From an uncultured Methylocystaceae bacterium (GTDB taxonomy: Bacteria; Pseudomonadota; Alphaproteobacteria; Rhizobiales; Beijerinckiaceae): a stretch of DNA of 33,586 nucleotides. This document shows, piece after piece, positions 1 to 8,620 of this stretch (its first letter is position 1; each line of letters begins with the position of its first letter). A program made the translations under genes and the position numbers. The stretch lies in NCBI GenBank assembly GCA_937870755.1, contig CALMZV010000116.1:1-33586 (forward strand), read 5' to 3'. Under the pieces are notes generated by a model. The model had not been told where the DNA came from. It ran no database searches and worked only from the letters and a program-made list of their open reading frames with translations.

Positions 1-1
1 C

Positions 2-187
2 TTCATGGAGGGCCTCGTCGGCTCGCTGGCGCCCGATACCGGAGGGCTCCAGGCGCGCGCGGACGAGGTCGCCGACGCGATCGCGGATTTCTGTCTCGCG
101 GCGGTTTCTGGATCGGGGGCGATCCAAACCGGCCAACGTCGCGAGGGCGTCGCACCCGCCCCGTTGCGGCGCAAGCCTTTCGCCTGA
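2..187 (+). CDS. 3' end of an unidentified protein (partial)
   Basis: An open frame enters from the window edge and stops at a TGA at 185-187. The visible 61 or so residues hold an amphipathic helix (around DEVADAIADFC) followed by a low-complexity basic tail rich in Arg, Pro and Ala. The body of the protein lies outside the window, so the family cannot be named. A regulator or hydrolase C-terminus would both fit. The gene converges on the L,D-transpeptidase gene, with about 25 bases between the two stops. Confidence 0.4.
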   Translation, partial: FMEGLVGSLAPDTGGLQARADEVADAIADFCLAAVSGSGAIQTGQRREGVAPAPLRRKPFA

Positions 188-212
188 TTCCCGGAGCCGT
201 GTCCGCCGCGCG

Positions 213-770
213 TCAGCGCATCATCACGACCGGCGTGCCGACGCTCACGCGGCTGTAAAGGTCCGCCACGTCCTCGTTGTACATGCGAATGCAACCGAAC
301 GAGGCGGCGGTGCCGATGGAGGCGCGCATCTTCCGCGTCGTGCCGTGGATCGCGATCTCGTCGCGGTCGAGCGTGAGCGCGGCCACGCCCATCGGGTTGT
401 TGGGCGCCCCGCCGGGGATGACGTCCGGCAGGCTGGGGTTGGCGCGGCGCACCACGGCGGGCGGCGACCAGTCGGGATTCGTGAACTTGCCGTTGATCCG
501 GGCGTGGCCGGACCATTCCGCGCCGTTGCGCGGCACGGCGATCGGGTAGCGGATCGCCCGGCCCGCATCGACGACGTAGTAGAGCGAACGTTCGCGCGCG
601 CGGATGACGATGGTGCCGGGCTGCAGATCGGCGCCGGCCGGAAAGGCGACGACGCCGTCGCGCGGCGCGGACGCGCGGCCGGGCCGGGCCTCCGCCGCAG
701 GCGCAAGAAGCGCCAGCCCCAACGCCGCCGCCACGGCTGGCGCCAGACGTGATTTCGCAAACGGGTTCAT
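213..770 (-). CDS. L,D-transpeptidase (YkuD domain), exported
   Basis: 185 residues. An N-terminal signal peptide (hydrophobic residues about 10-24, likely cleavage after AEA near 28) leads into a YkuD/ErfK catalytic domain (about 50-184). The catalytic signature is visible: His142 in IAIHGT and Cys160 in SFGCIRM, the H-x(n)-S-x-G-C-x-R pattern of the family. Such enzymes act in the periplasm, forming 3-3 peptidoglycan cross-links or attaching lipoproteins to peptidoglycan; which one cannot be told from sequence. The ATG at 770 was chosen because AAGGGA lies about 8 bases upstream and the signal peptide starts there. The frame stays open far upstream, but that extension is antisense to the next gene and has no domain content. 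The gene diverges from the methyltransferase gene. Confidence 0.9.
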   Translation of the reverse strand: MNPFAKSRLAPAVAAALGLALLAPAAEARPGRASAPRDGVVAFPAGADLQPGTIVIRARERSLYYVVDAGRAIRYPIAVPRNGAEWSGHARINGKFTNPDWSPPAVVRRANPSLPDVIPGGAPNNPMGVAALTLDRDEIAIHGTTRKMRASIGTAASFGCIRMYNEDVADLYSRVSVGTPVVMMR

Positions 771-909
771 GCGAAAATTTCCCTTGCAGTTCAGCGCCCA
801 TTTACCGGCGGCCGAACTTAAGACGAAGTGAAACAGCGCACGTCCCTGTGGTTTGGCGACAGGAAATCGCCGGGTGTCGCAGCGGCGCCACATTTTCGCC
901 TCCGGTTTT

Positions 910-938
910 TTGACCCGCGCGCTCGCCCGCGCGATAAG
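910..938 (+). promoter_or_regulatory. Candidate sigma70-type promoter, possibly giving a leaderless mRNA
   Basis: TTGACC (910-915) and GATAAG (933-938) are separated by 17 bases. The expected transcription start falls at or within a base or two of the ATG at 945. No Shine-Dalgarno sequence precedes that ATG. Seen by eye only; no transcript data. Confidence 0.4.
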
Positions 939-944
939 CCTCGC

Positions 945-1808
945 ATGGCCGAAACCGCCGCCCTCATCTTCGACCGCGCGCTCCAGCGCCGGCGGCTGGC
1001 CCGCGCTCTTGCGAACGGTCGGGCCGATTTTCTGTTCCATCACGTCGCCGAGGAACTGGTCGCGCGGCTGGCGGGCGTGCAACGCGACTTTGCCGTCGCG
1101 CTCGACCTCGGTTCGGCGACGCCCGGCCTCGCCGCGCTTCTGGCGCGCCCCGGCCGCACGGTCGTGCGCGCCGGCCCGATCGCCGACGCGGGCGGCGATC
1201 TGGTCGCCGACGAGGAGGCGCTGCCGTTTCGCGACTGCCTGTTCGATCTGGTCGCCTGCGCGCTCGCGCTCCAGAACGTCAACGACCTTCCCGGCGCGCT
1301 GGTGCAGATCCGCCGCGCGCTCAGGCCGGACGGGCTGTTCATCGCGGCGCTCGTCGGCGGGCGCAGCCTGTTCGAATTGCGGGCCGCATTCACGCAGGCG
1401 CAGGCCGAGCTGGAGGGCGGGGCGAGCCCGCGCGTCGCCCCGTTCGCCGATGTGCGCGAGCTCGGGCGGCTGCTGCAGCGGGCGGGCTTCGCGCTGCCGG
1501 TCGCCGACAGCGAGGAAACCGTCGTGCGCTACGATTCGATGTTCGGTCTGATGGCGGACCTGCGCGCCATGGGCGCGACGAACACGCTGCTGGCGCGCGC
1601 GCGCACGCCGCTGCGCCGCGCAACGCTCATGCGCGCGGCCCAAATCTACGCCGAGCGCTACGCCGATCCCGACGGCCGCGTGCGCGCGACGTTCGAGTTC
1701 GTCTGGGCGTCCGGCTGGGCGCCGCACGAGTCCCAGCAGCGCCCGCTGGCGCCGGGCTCGGCCAAAATGCGGCTCGCCGACGCGCTTTCCGCCCTGCGGA
1801 AAAGCTGA
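945..1808 (+). CDS. NDUFAF5/BioC-like SAM-dependent methyltransferase-family protein
   Basis: 287 residues. The sequence follows human NDUFAF5 nearly end to end: an N-terminal IFDRAL segment (8-13), motif I region DLGSATPG (54-61), ADEEALPF (88-95), VNDLPGALVQI (112-122), EGGASPRVAPFADV (157-170), and a C-terminal HESQQRP (261-267). NDUFAF5 hydroxylates an arginine of the NDUFS7 subunit during respiratory complex I assembly; the bacterial role is inferred from homology. The usual glycine-rich D-L-G-C-G-x-G motif I is altered here, so SAM binding may be weak or changed. The ATG at 945 matches the family N-terminus; the 39 codons upstream have no family similarity. BioC (malonyl-CoA methyltransferase) is a less good match. 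Confidence 0.82.
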   Translation: MAETAALIFDRALQRRRLARALANGRADFLFHHVAEELVARLAGVQRDFAVALDLGSATPGLAALLARPGRTVVRAGPIADAGGDLVADEEALPFRDCLFDLVACALALQNVNDLPGALVQIRRALRPDGLFIAALVGGRSLFELRAAFTQAQAELEGGASPRVAPFADVRELGRLLQRAGFALPVADSEETVVRYDSMFGLMADLRAMGATNTLLARARTPLRRATLMRAAQIYAERYADPDGRVRATFEFVWASGWAPHESQQRPLAPGSAKMRLADALSALRKS

Positions 1809-1894
1809 CGCGCCGGGCGGACACGCAAGGCCCGCCCATTGCGCCGCCGGGCGAACCGGTGTCACATGCGCAGAAAGATTTGTGGAGGAACGCG

Positions 1895-3205
1895 ATGACC
1901 GCCCTCGCGATGGACAACCACTGGCTGCCGTTTACGCCCAACCGCGACTTTCATGACGAACCCAAGCTGTTCTCGCGCGCGCAGGGCGTTTTCTACTACA
2001 CGCCCGACGGCCGCGAAGTGCTCGATGGCAGTTCGGGCCTGTTCACGACGCCCGCCGGCCACGGCCGCAAGGAGATCGCCGAAGCCGTCTACAAGCAGAT
2101 GCTCGAACTCGATTTCGTGTCGAGCTTCCAGCGCTCGCACCCCAAGGCGTTCGAGGCGGCCGAGCGGGTCGCGCGGCTCACGCCCGACGGTCTCGACCGC
2201 ATCTTCTTCTGCAACTCCGGGTCGGAAGCCGTCGACACCGCGATGAAGATCGCGCTCGCCTATCATCGGGCCAGAGGCCAGTCCTCGCGCACCCTGTTCG
2301 TCTCGCGCGAGCGCGCCTATCACGGCGTCGGCTTCGGCGGCGTGGCGCTGTCGGGCCTCGTCAACAACCGGCGCACCTTCGGCCCCGGTCTGCCGAACAC
2401 GGTGCACATGCGCCATACGCATCTCAAGGACGTGCGGTTCGTGAAAGGCGAGCCGGAGCAGGGCGCCGACCTCGCCGACGATCTCGAACGGCTGGTTCAG
2501 CTGCACGGCGCGGAGAACATCGCGGCCTGTTTCGTGGAGCCGATCGCCGGATCCACGGGAACGCTCGTGCCGCCGAAGGGCTATCTGAAGCGCCTGCGCG
2601 AAATCTGCGACAAGCACGGTATCCTTCTGGTGTTCGACGAGGTCATCACCGGCTTCGGGCGCACCGGCCATGCTTTCGCGGCGCAATCGTTCGGCGTGAA
2701 GCCGGATGTCATCACCATGGCCAAGGCCATCACCAACGGCGTGCAGCCGATGTCGGCGGTGGCGGTGCACCGCAGGATCCACCAGACGGTGGTGGAGGAA
2801 TCGCCCAATCCGAAAGAGGTCATCGAATTTTTCCACGGCTATACGTGGTCGGCCCATCCGGCCGCCTGCGCGGCGGCCATCGCCGCCATCGACATTTACG
2901 AGCGCGAGCGGCTGTTCGAACGCGCCAACCAGATGTCGGCCTATTTCCTCGAGGGCCTGTTCTCGTTGAAGGACATCCCCGTCGTCACGGACATTCGCGG
3001 CTACGGCATGATGGGCGGCGTCGACGTCGCGCCGCTCGCCGTGCCGGGCGCGCGCGGGCACGCGCTGCAGAAGAAGCTCTACGACAACGGCCTGCACATC
3101 AAGACGACGGGCGACTGCGGCGTCATCGCGCCGCCGTTCACCTTCGCGACCGACCATGTCGATCGCTTCGTGGACGTCATGCGCAAGACGCTCACGGCGC
3201 TCTGA
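1895..3205 (+). CDS. Omega-amino acid (beta-alanine)-pyruvate aminotransferase
   Basis: 436 residues, a class III PLP-dependent aminotransferase of usual length. Visible landmarks are NSGSEA (107-112, phosphate binding), the YHG motif near 142-144, VFDEVITGFGRTG (246-258, Asp248 binding the pyridine nitrogen) and MAKAITNG with the Schiff-base lysine at 277. The N-terminus (HWLPFTPNRDF) and overall sequence resemble Pseudomonas beta-alanine:pyruvate transaminase, which moves the terminal amino group of beta-alanine or similar omega-amino acids to pyruvate. The exact substrate is unknown. The ATG at 1895 follows GGAGGA (1884-1889) at 5 bases; a GTG at 1859 is in frame but has no ribosome site. 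It is followed on the same strand by a molybdenum hydroxylase gene after about 80 bases, possibly one transcription unit. Confidence 0.85.
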   Translation: MTALAMDNHWLPFTPNRDFHDEPKLFSRAQGVFYYTPDGREVLDGSSGLFTTPAGHGRKEIAEAVYKQMLELDFVSSFQRSHPKAFEAAERVARLTPDGLDRIFFCNSGSEAVDTAMKIALAYHRARGQSSRTLFVSRERAYHGVGFGGVALSGLVNNRRTFGPGLPNTVHMRHTHLKDVRFVKGEPEQGADLADDLERLVQLHGAENIAACFVEPIAGSTGTLVPPKGYLKRLREICDKHGILLVFDEVITGFGRTGHAFAAQSFGVKPDVITMAKAITNGVQPMSAVAVHRRIHQTVVEESPNPKEVIEFFHGYTWSAHPAACAAAIAAIDIYERERLFERANQMSAYFLEGLFSLKDIPVVTDIRGYGMMGGVDVAPLAVPGARGHALQKKLYDNGLHIKTTGDCGVIAPPFTFATDHVDRFVDVMRKTLTAL

Positions 3206-3284
3206 TCTTTCCTCTCCGGTATTGCGCGCCCGCCACGTTGCGCGGGCGCCTTCCTCGCGCATGCGGCGCGACAGGGACTTGAAG

Positions 3285-5606
3285 ATGAACGCTGACCCCA
3301 ACATCGACTATATCGGCAAGCCCGTGCGCCGCAGCGAGGATTTCGCGCTGGTGCAGGGCAGGGCGCGCTATTCGGACGACGAGGCGGCCGCCAACCAGGC
3401 TTGCGCCTACGTTCTGCGCTCGCGCCATGCGCATGGCCATCTGCGCGCGATCGACGCGAGCGACGCGCGGCTGATGCCAGGCGTGCTGGCGATCTACACC
3501 GGCGACGACCTCGCGCGCTACAAGCCCATGCGCAGCCCCTTTCCGATCGTCGATGCCGACAGCAATCCCATGCGCGGCAACGGCACGCAGTTCTTCGCCA
3601 CGACCAGGGTGCGCTATGTCGGCGATCCGATCGCGCTGATCGTCGCGGAGACCGAGATGCAGGCGCGCGACGCCGCCGAGGCCATCGTGCTCGACATCGA
3701 GGAGCTGCCGGCGGTGACGGACGCGCGCGCGTGCGATGGACCGGGCGTGGTCGCGATCTACGACGACACGCCGGGCAACCTGTCGGTCGAGGCGCATTTC
3801 GGCCACACGAAAGAGGTCGAGGCCGCCTTCGCCAGGGCCGCGCATGTGGCGCGCCTCAACATCGTCAACAACCGCGTCGTGGTGAGCGCGATGGAGCCGC
3901 GCGCGGTGCTGGCGCAGTACGATCCCGCGAGCGAGCGGTTCACGCTGCACATGCAGACGCAGGGCGTTTACGGCATGCGCAACAATCTGGCCGCCGCCCT
4001 CGGCGTGAAGCCGGAGAAGGTGCATGTCGTCACCGGCTCGGTCGGCGGTTCGTTCGGCATGAAGGGCGTGGTCTTTCCCGAATATATCGGCATCGCCCAC
4101 GCCGCGCGCGCGCTCGGCCGGCCGATCAAATGGACGGAGGCGCGCTCGGATTCCTTCGTGTCCGACCATCAGGGCCGCGACCACGACATCGACGCGGAGC
4201 TGGCGCTGTCGCAGGACGGCGAGTTCCTCGCGCTGCGCATGAAGGGCTACGGCAATCTCGGCGCCTATATGTCGCCGTTCGGCGTGATGATCGCCGCGCT
4301 CAACATTCATCGCAACGCGCAGAGCGTGTATCGCACGCCGCTGATCGAAATGACCATGCGCTGCATGTTCACCAACACGCCGCCGATCGGCGCCTATCGC
4401 GGCGCGGGCCGGCCGGAAGGCAACTACATCATGGAGCGCATGATCGACAAGGCCGCGCGCGACATGAAGATCGACGCCAACGAGCTGCGCCGGCGCAATC
4501 ACATCCAGCCCGCGCAATTGCCGTTCAGGACCGGCGTGGGGACTGAATACGACAGCGGCGAATACACCGCGCTTCTCGATGCCGCGCTGAAGGCCGCCGA
4601 CTGGGACGGCTTTGACGCGCGCAAAGCCGACAGCGAGCGCCGCGGCAGGTTGCGCGGGCGCGGCGTGGGCCAGTATCTTGAAATCACCGCGCCGCCGATG
4701 AAGGAGCTGGGCGCGCTGCAGTTCGCCGAGAACGGCGATGTGGTCATCGTCACCGGCACGCTCGATTTCGGCCAGGGCCACGCCACGACCTTCGGACAGG
4801 TGCTGGCCGATAAGCTCGGCGTGCCGTTCGAGCGCATCCGTCTCGTGCAGGGCGACAGCGATCGGGTGACGGTCGGCGGCGGCACCGGCGGCTCAAAATC
4901 GCTGATGGCGTCCGGCGCCGCGATCGTGGAGGCCGGCGACAAGGTGATCGAGAAGGGCAAGCAGGCGGCCGCGCATTTTCTGGAGACGGCGGTCGCCGAT
5001 ATCGAATTCGGCCGCGGCCGGTTCCGCGTGGCCGGCACCGACCGCGCGATCGGGATCATGGAGCTTGCGCAGAGGCTGCGCGAGGCGCCGCGCCTGCCGG
5101 ACGATCTGCCGAAAACGCTCGACGTGTCGCATGTGCACGACGCCGCGCCTTCCGCTTATCCCAACGGCTGCCATGTGGCGGAAGTGGAGATCGACCGGGA
5201 CACAGGCGTCGTCGAGGTCGTGCGCTACGTGATGGCGAACGATTTCGGCGTGGTGGTGAACCCGATGATCGTGGAGGGCCAGGCTCACGGCGGCGTGGTG
5301 CAGGGCATCGGCCAGGCGCTGATGGAGCGAACCTACTTCGACGGCGCGGGGCAGTTCCTCACCGGAACCTATACCGACTACGCCATGCCGCGCGCCGACA
5401 ACGCGCCGTTCTTCGAAATTCATTCGCGCCCGACGCGCGCGACCACCAACGTGCTCGGCGCCAAGGGCTGCGGCGAGGCTGGCTGCGCCGGCGCGCTGCC
5501 TTCGGTGATGAACGCGGTCGTCGACGCGCTCGCCCCGTTCGGCGTGGACCACGTGAACATGCCGGCGACCCCGGAAGTCGTATGGCGGATCGTGCGCGGC
5601 CAATGA
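3285..5606 (+). CDS. Molybdenum hydroxylase large subunit (xanthine dehydrogenase/CoxL family, form II-like)
   Basis: 773 residues, the usual length for a stand-alone molybdopterin-binding subunit. It has the N-terminal a/b hammerhead domain (about 15-125) and then the two Mo-cofactor domains. Visible motifs are VGGSFGMKG (253-261), AYRGAGRPE (370-378) and KGCGEAG with the presumed catalytic base Glu731. AYRGAGR is the form II type of loop; true CO dehydrogenase (form I) has AY-x-CSFR, so CO oxidation is unlikely. The family hydroxylates aldehydes, purines or N-heterocycles and normally needs a 2Fe-2S subunit and an FAD subunit; neither is encoded next to it here. The start at 3285 fits the family N-terminus (DYIGKPVRRSEDF). 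The gene ends 68 bases before the next gene, so co-transcription is likely. Confidence 0.88.
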   Translation: MNADPNIDYIGKPVRRSEDFALVQGRARYSDDEAAANQACAYVLRSRHAHGHLRAIDASDARLMPGVLAIYTGDDLARYKPMRSPFPIVDADSNPMRGNGTQFFATTRVRYVGDPIALIVAETEMQARDAAEAIVLDIEELPAVTDARACDGPGVVAIYDDTPGNLSVEAHFGHTKEVEAAFARAAHVARLNIVNNRVVVSAMEPRAVLAQYDPASERFTLHMQTQGVYGMRNNLAAALGVKPEKVHVVTGSVGGSFGMKGVVFPEYIGIAHAARALGRPIKWTEARSDSFVSDHQGRDHDIDAELALSQDGEFLALRMKGYGNLGAYMSPFGVMIAALNIHRNAQSVYRTPLIEMTMRCMFTNTPPIGAYRGAGRPEGNYIMERMIDKAARDMKIDANELRRRNHIQPAQLPFRTGVGTEYDSGEYTALLDAALKAADWDGFDARKADSERRGRLRGRGVGQYLEITAPPMKELGALQFAENGDVVIVTGTLDFGQGHATTFGQVLADKLGVPFERIRLVQGDSDRVTVGGGTGGSKSLMASGAAIVEAGDKVIEKGKQAAAHFLETAVADIEFGRGRFRVAGTDRAIGIMELAQRLREAPRLPDDLPKTLDVSHVHDAAPSAYPNGCHVAEVEIDRDTGVVEVVRYVMANDFGVVVNPMIVEGQAHGGVVQGIGQALMERTYFDGAGQFLTGTYTDYAMPRADNAPFFEIHSRPTRATTNVLGAKGCGEAGCAGALPSVMNAVVDALAPFGVDHVNMPATPEVVWRIVRGQ

Positions 5607-5674
5607 AATTCGCCGGGCGCGACGTCGCGTCCGGCGGCAAGCCGCGCTCGACAAGCGGCGACCGGGAGGAACGC

Positions 5675-6883
5675 ATGATGAGACGGATTTCGGCCTGCCT
5701 GCTGGCGGGTCTTGCGACGTTGCCCGCCTTTGCGCAGGACGCCAGGCCGCTGAGGATCGCCATTCTCGAGGACATGTCCGGCGTCTATTCCGACCTCAAC
5801 GGTCCGGGCGCCGTGGTCGCCGGTCAACTCGCGATCGAGGATTTCGGCGGGACGGTGCTCGGCCGCAAGATCGAGCTTCTGTCGGCCGACCACCAGAACA
5901 AGGCCGACATCGGCGCGGCGACCGCCCGTCGCTGGCTGGAGTCCGAAGGCGTGGAGATGATCACCGGCCTCGGCAATTCCTCGGTCGGGCTGGCGGTGCG
6001 CGGCATCGCCCATTCGCTGAAGAAGATCGACATCAACACCAGCGCCGGGTCCAGCGACCTCACCGGCAAGGCTTGTTCGCCGACCGGCTTCCACTGGGTC
6101 TACAACACCTACGCCGCCTCCAAGACCGTGGGCGCGGCCACCGTGCGCGCCGGCGCCGATTCCACCTTCTTCGTCGCCGCCGACTATTCGTTCGGCCACG
6201 CGCTCGCCCGCGACGGCGCGCGGTTCGTGGAGGAGGCCGGCGGCAAGGTGCTTGGAACCATCCGCGCGCCGCTCAACACGGCCGACTTCTCCTCCTACAT
6301 CCTGCAGGCGCAGAATTCGAAGGCGAAGAACATCGGCCTCGCGCTCGCCGGTCAGGACCTCGTGAATTTCATCAAGCAGGCGTCGGAATTCGGCATCCAG
6401 CGGCAGGGCCAGTCGCTGTCGGCTTTCATAGCCTTCATCAGCGACATCAAGGCGCTCGGGCTTAACACCACGCAGGGTCTCTTCCTGCCGGAAGCCTTCT
6501 ACTGGGATTTGAACGACGACACGCGCGCCTTCGCCAAACGGTTCCACGAGCGCCGCAAGGCCATGCCCAACGGCATGCAGTCGGGCATCTACAGCGCCAT
6601 CACCCACTATCTGAAGGCCGTGAAGGCGGAGGGCTCCGCCGATGCTGAGAAAGTGGCGGCCCGGATGCGCGCGACGCCGATCAATGATTTCTTCTCCAGG
6701 GACGTCCGCATCCGCGCCGACGGCCGCGTCATCCGCGATTTTCATCTGTTCCAGGTGAAGAAGCCCGCGGACTCCAAGGGCGACTGGGATCTGCTGACGC
6801 GCGTTCAGACGCTGAAGGGCGAGGAGGCGTTCCAGCCGCTCGCCGGCAGCGAGTGCCCGCTGGTGGCGCAGGCCGGCAAGTAG
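5675..6883 (+). CDS. Liv-type ABC transporter substrate-binding protein (Peripla_BP_6)
   Basis: 402 residues with a clear Sec signal peptide (MMRRISACLLAG, cleavage near AFAQ-DA) and a type I periplasmic binding fold: an opening LRIAILEDMSGVYSDL and a ligand-pocket segment around SAGSSDLTGKA. The family feeds branched-chain amino acids, urea, amides or aromatic acids to LivHMGF-type transporters. No permease or ATPase gene lies nearby, so the ligand is unknown; the neighbouring aminotransferase and molybdenum hydroxylase suggest an amine, amino acid or heterocycle. The start codon is the ATG at 5675, preceded by GGGAGGA (5664-5670) with 4 bases spacing; a second ATG follows directly. Confidence 0.85.
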   Translation: MMRRISACLLAGLATLPAFAQDARPLRIAILEDMSGVYSDLNGPGAVVAGQLAIEDFGGTVLGRKIELLSADHQNKADIGAATARRWLESEGVEMITGLGNSSVGLAVRGIAHSLKKIDINTSAGSSDLTGKACSPTGFHWVYNTYAASKTVGAATVRAGADSTFFVAADYSFGHALARDGARFVEEAGGKVLGTIRAPLNTADFSSYILQAQNSKAKNIGLALAGQDLVNFIKQASEFGIQRQGQSLSAFIAFISDIKALGLNTTQGLFLPEAFYWDLNDDTRAFAKRFHERRKAMPNGMQSGIYSAITHYLKAVKAEGSADAEKVAARMRATPINDFFSRDVRIRADGRVIRDFHLFQVKKPADSKGDWDLLTRVQTLKGEEAFQPLAGSECPLVAQAGK

Positions 6884-6931
6884 CCGGGCGCCTCGCGTCG
6901 GCCGGCATTGTCGTGTAGAAGGCCGGCCAGA

Positions 6932-8116
6932 ATGAACGACGCCTCGCCAACGCCTGCCACGCCGGCGACCGGCGCGGTCAAGCCCTCGCTCGTGGGGGCG
7001 ACCCGCGCCGGCCTCGCCGACTTCCTGCGCGCGCTCGACCTGCCCGAGCGCGAAATCCGCATGCGCGTCAACCAGCTCTGGAACTGGATCTATTTCCACG
7101 GCGCGCGCGATTTCGACGCCATGCTCAACGTGTCGAAGGCGCTGCGCGCGAAACTGTCGGACCGCTACACGCTGGCGCGGCCCGAAATCGTGACCGAGCA
7201 GGTGTCGGTCGACGGCACGCGCAAATGGCTCATCCGCATGGCGCAAGTCGGCGCGCAGAAGCCGGCCGAGATCGAGTGCGTCTACATTCCCGAGGCCGAC
7301 CGCGGCACGCTCTGTGTGTCGAGCCAGGTGGGCTGCACGCTCACCTGCACGTTCTGCCACACCGGCACGCAGCGCCTGGTGCGCAATCTCACGACCGCCG
7401 AGATCATCGCCCAACTTATGGTCGCGCGCGACCGGCTGGGCGATTTTCCGGGCCTTGCGGCGCCGACCGATGGACTCGTGCCGTCGGGCGAGGGCGTGCG
7501 CGCGGTGTCGAACATCGTTTTCATGGGCATGGGCGAGCCGCTCTACAATCTCGACAACGTGGTGGACGCGCTGGGCGTCATGACGGATGGCGACGGCCTG
7601 TCGTTGTCGCGCCGGCGCATCACCGTCTCGACATCCGGCGTGGTTCCGCAGATCGGCGACCTGGGCGCGCGCTCCGGCGCCATGCTCGCCATTTCGCTGC
7701 ACGCCGTGCGGGACGAACTGCGCGACCGTCTCGTGCCGCTGAACAGGAAATATCCGATCGCGGAATTGCTGGCCGTCTGCCGCGCCTATCCCGGCGCCTC
7801 GAACGCGCGGCGCATCACCTTCGAATATGTGATGCTGAAAGGCGTGAACGATTCCGACGCCGAGGCGCGCGAACTCGTGCGGCTGCTGAAGGGCGTGCCG
7901 GCCAAGATCAATCTCATTCCGTTCAACCCCTGGCCCGGCGCGCCTTACGAATGTTCGGACTGGGAGCGGATCGAGAAATTTTCCGACATCGTGTTCAATG
8001 CGGGCTACGCCAGCCCGGTGCGCACGCCGCGCGGCCGCGACATTCTGGCGGCCTGCGGGCAATTGAAGAGCGAAACGGAAAAACTGCGCGCGCGGGCGCG
8101 GCTCGCGGTGGAATGA
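6932..8116 (+). CDS. rlmN: Dual-specificity 23S rRNA/tRNA adenine-C2 methyltransferase RlmN
   Basis: 394 residues, a radical SAM enzyme that methylates C2 of A2503 in 23S rRNA and of A37 in some tRNAs. The cluster-binding motif C-x3-C-x2-C is at Cys135, Cys139 and Cys142 ([11 protein letters not shown]). The methyl-carrying C-terminal cysteine is Cys375 (AACGQL). GMGEPLYN and the family's N-terminal accessory domain (residues 20-110) are present. The start at 6932 was chosen because the family N-terminus begins a little after it; the 8 codons before it are junk-like. It lies 48 bases after the binding-protein gene and its stop directly abuts the stop of the opposing dsbB gene, so the two converge with no spacer. 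Confidence 0.95.
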   Translation: MNDASPTPATPATGAVKPSLVGATRAGLADFLRALDLPEREIRMRVNQLWNWIYFHGARDFDAMLNVSKALRAKLSDRYTLARPEIVTEQVSVDGTRKWLIRMAQVGAQKPAEIECVYIPEADRGTLCVSSQVGCTLTCTFCHTGTQRLVRNLTTAEIIAQLMVARDRLGDFPGLAAPTDGLVPSGEGVRAVSNIVFMGMGEPLYNLDNVVDALGVMTDGDGLSLSRRRITVSTSGVVPQIGDLGARSGAMLAISLHAVRDELRDRLVPLNRKYPIAELLAVCRAYPGASNARRITFEYVMLKGVNDSDAEARELVRLLKGVPAKINLIPFNPWPGAPYECSDWERIEKFSDIVFNAGYASPVRTPRGRDILAACGQLKSETEKLRARARLAVE

Positions 8117-8620
8117 TCACCCGTTGCGGTTGCGCAGACCGAACGCCGCGGCCAGCGCCAGCGCGGCCGAGATCGGCGCGTTCCAGTTGGCGAGCGACAG
8201 GCCGAACACGCGCAGCGCCACCTCGTCACACCGCACCACCTGCACGCTCTGCAACTGTTTGCGGAAGTCTTCGAGCGAAGCGGGCGCATTGAACGCGCCC
8301 GTGCAATCGGCGGGGCCCGGCCACCATTTCAGCTCCACGCCCGAGTGGTAGACGGCGAACAGCGCGTTGAGCGCGAAGAAAACCCCCGCCAGCGCCAGCG
8401 CGCCGATCGCGTAGCTGCGCATGCCGGCCCGCTCGGCCAGCAGCGCGGCGGCGGCCAGCGGAATGCCCGCGTAATAGGCGTAGCGCTGCTTCAGGCACAA
8501 TTCGCACGGCGCATAGCCGAGATATTCGAAGACCCAAGCGCCGGCGATGGTGGCGAACCCGGCCAGCAGAACCAGCCAGGCCGCGCGGGAAAAATCGATC
8601 TGGCGCAGGAACGCGGCCAT
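8117..8620 (-). CDS. dsbB: DsbB-family disulfide bond formation protein
   Basis: 167 residues with four predicted membrane helices (about 14-33, 45-63, 70-92, 147-163). The periplasmic cysteine pair C-E-L-C (39-42) is followed by LKQRYAYY, as in DsbB. A second pair, Cys106 and Cys131, lies in the second periplasmic loop. DsbB reoxidises the thiol oxidase DsbA and passes electrons to quinone. The start codon shares one base with the upstream gene's stop (TGATG), so it is translationally coupled to the YqaA-family gene. Its stop touches the rlmN stop on the other strand. Confidence 0.88.
   Translation of the reverse strand: MAAFLRQIDFSRAAWLVLLAGFATIAGAWVFEYLGYAPCELCLKQRYAYYAGIPLAAAALLAERAGMRSYAIGALALAGVFFALNALFAVYHSGVELKWWPGPADCTGAFNAPASLEDFRKQLQSVQVVRCDEVALRVFGLSLANWNAPISAALALAAAFGLRNRNG

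Noticed and set aside
771-1865. Minus-strand extension of the L,D-transpeptidase frame upstream of its signal peptide
   Set aside because: The extension runs opposite the methyltransferase gene and has no domain. A good ribosome site and signal peptide begin at 770.
1862-3304. 480-codon minus-strand frame opposite the aminotransferase
   Set aside because: Low-complexity Arg/His-rich translation antisense to a complete aminotransferase with all active-site residues.
3285-5606. Aerobic CO dehydrogenase large subunit (CoxL)
   Set aside because: The active-site loop reads AYRGAGR, the form II type, not AY-x-CSFR. No coxM or coxS gene is nearby.
6899-6930. GGCCGGC repeats before rlmN as a terminator
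   Set aside because: Short stem with a loop of about 15 bases, no T run; GGCCGGCC is self-complementary and frequent by chance in this GC-rich DNA.
5420-8062. Very long minus-strand open frame (880 codons) opposite the hydroxylase, binding-protein and rlmN genes
   Set aside because: It is antisense to three well-supported genes. Its translation is Arg/His/Asp-rich with no family motif, as expected for GC-rich shadow frames.
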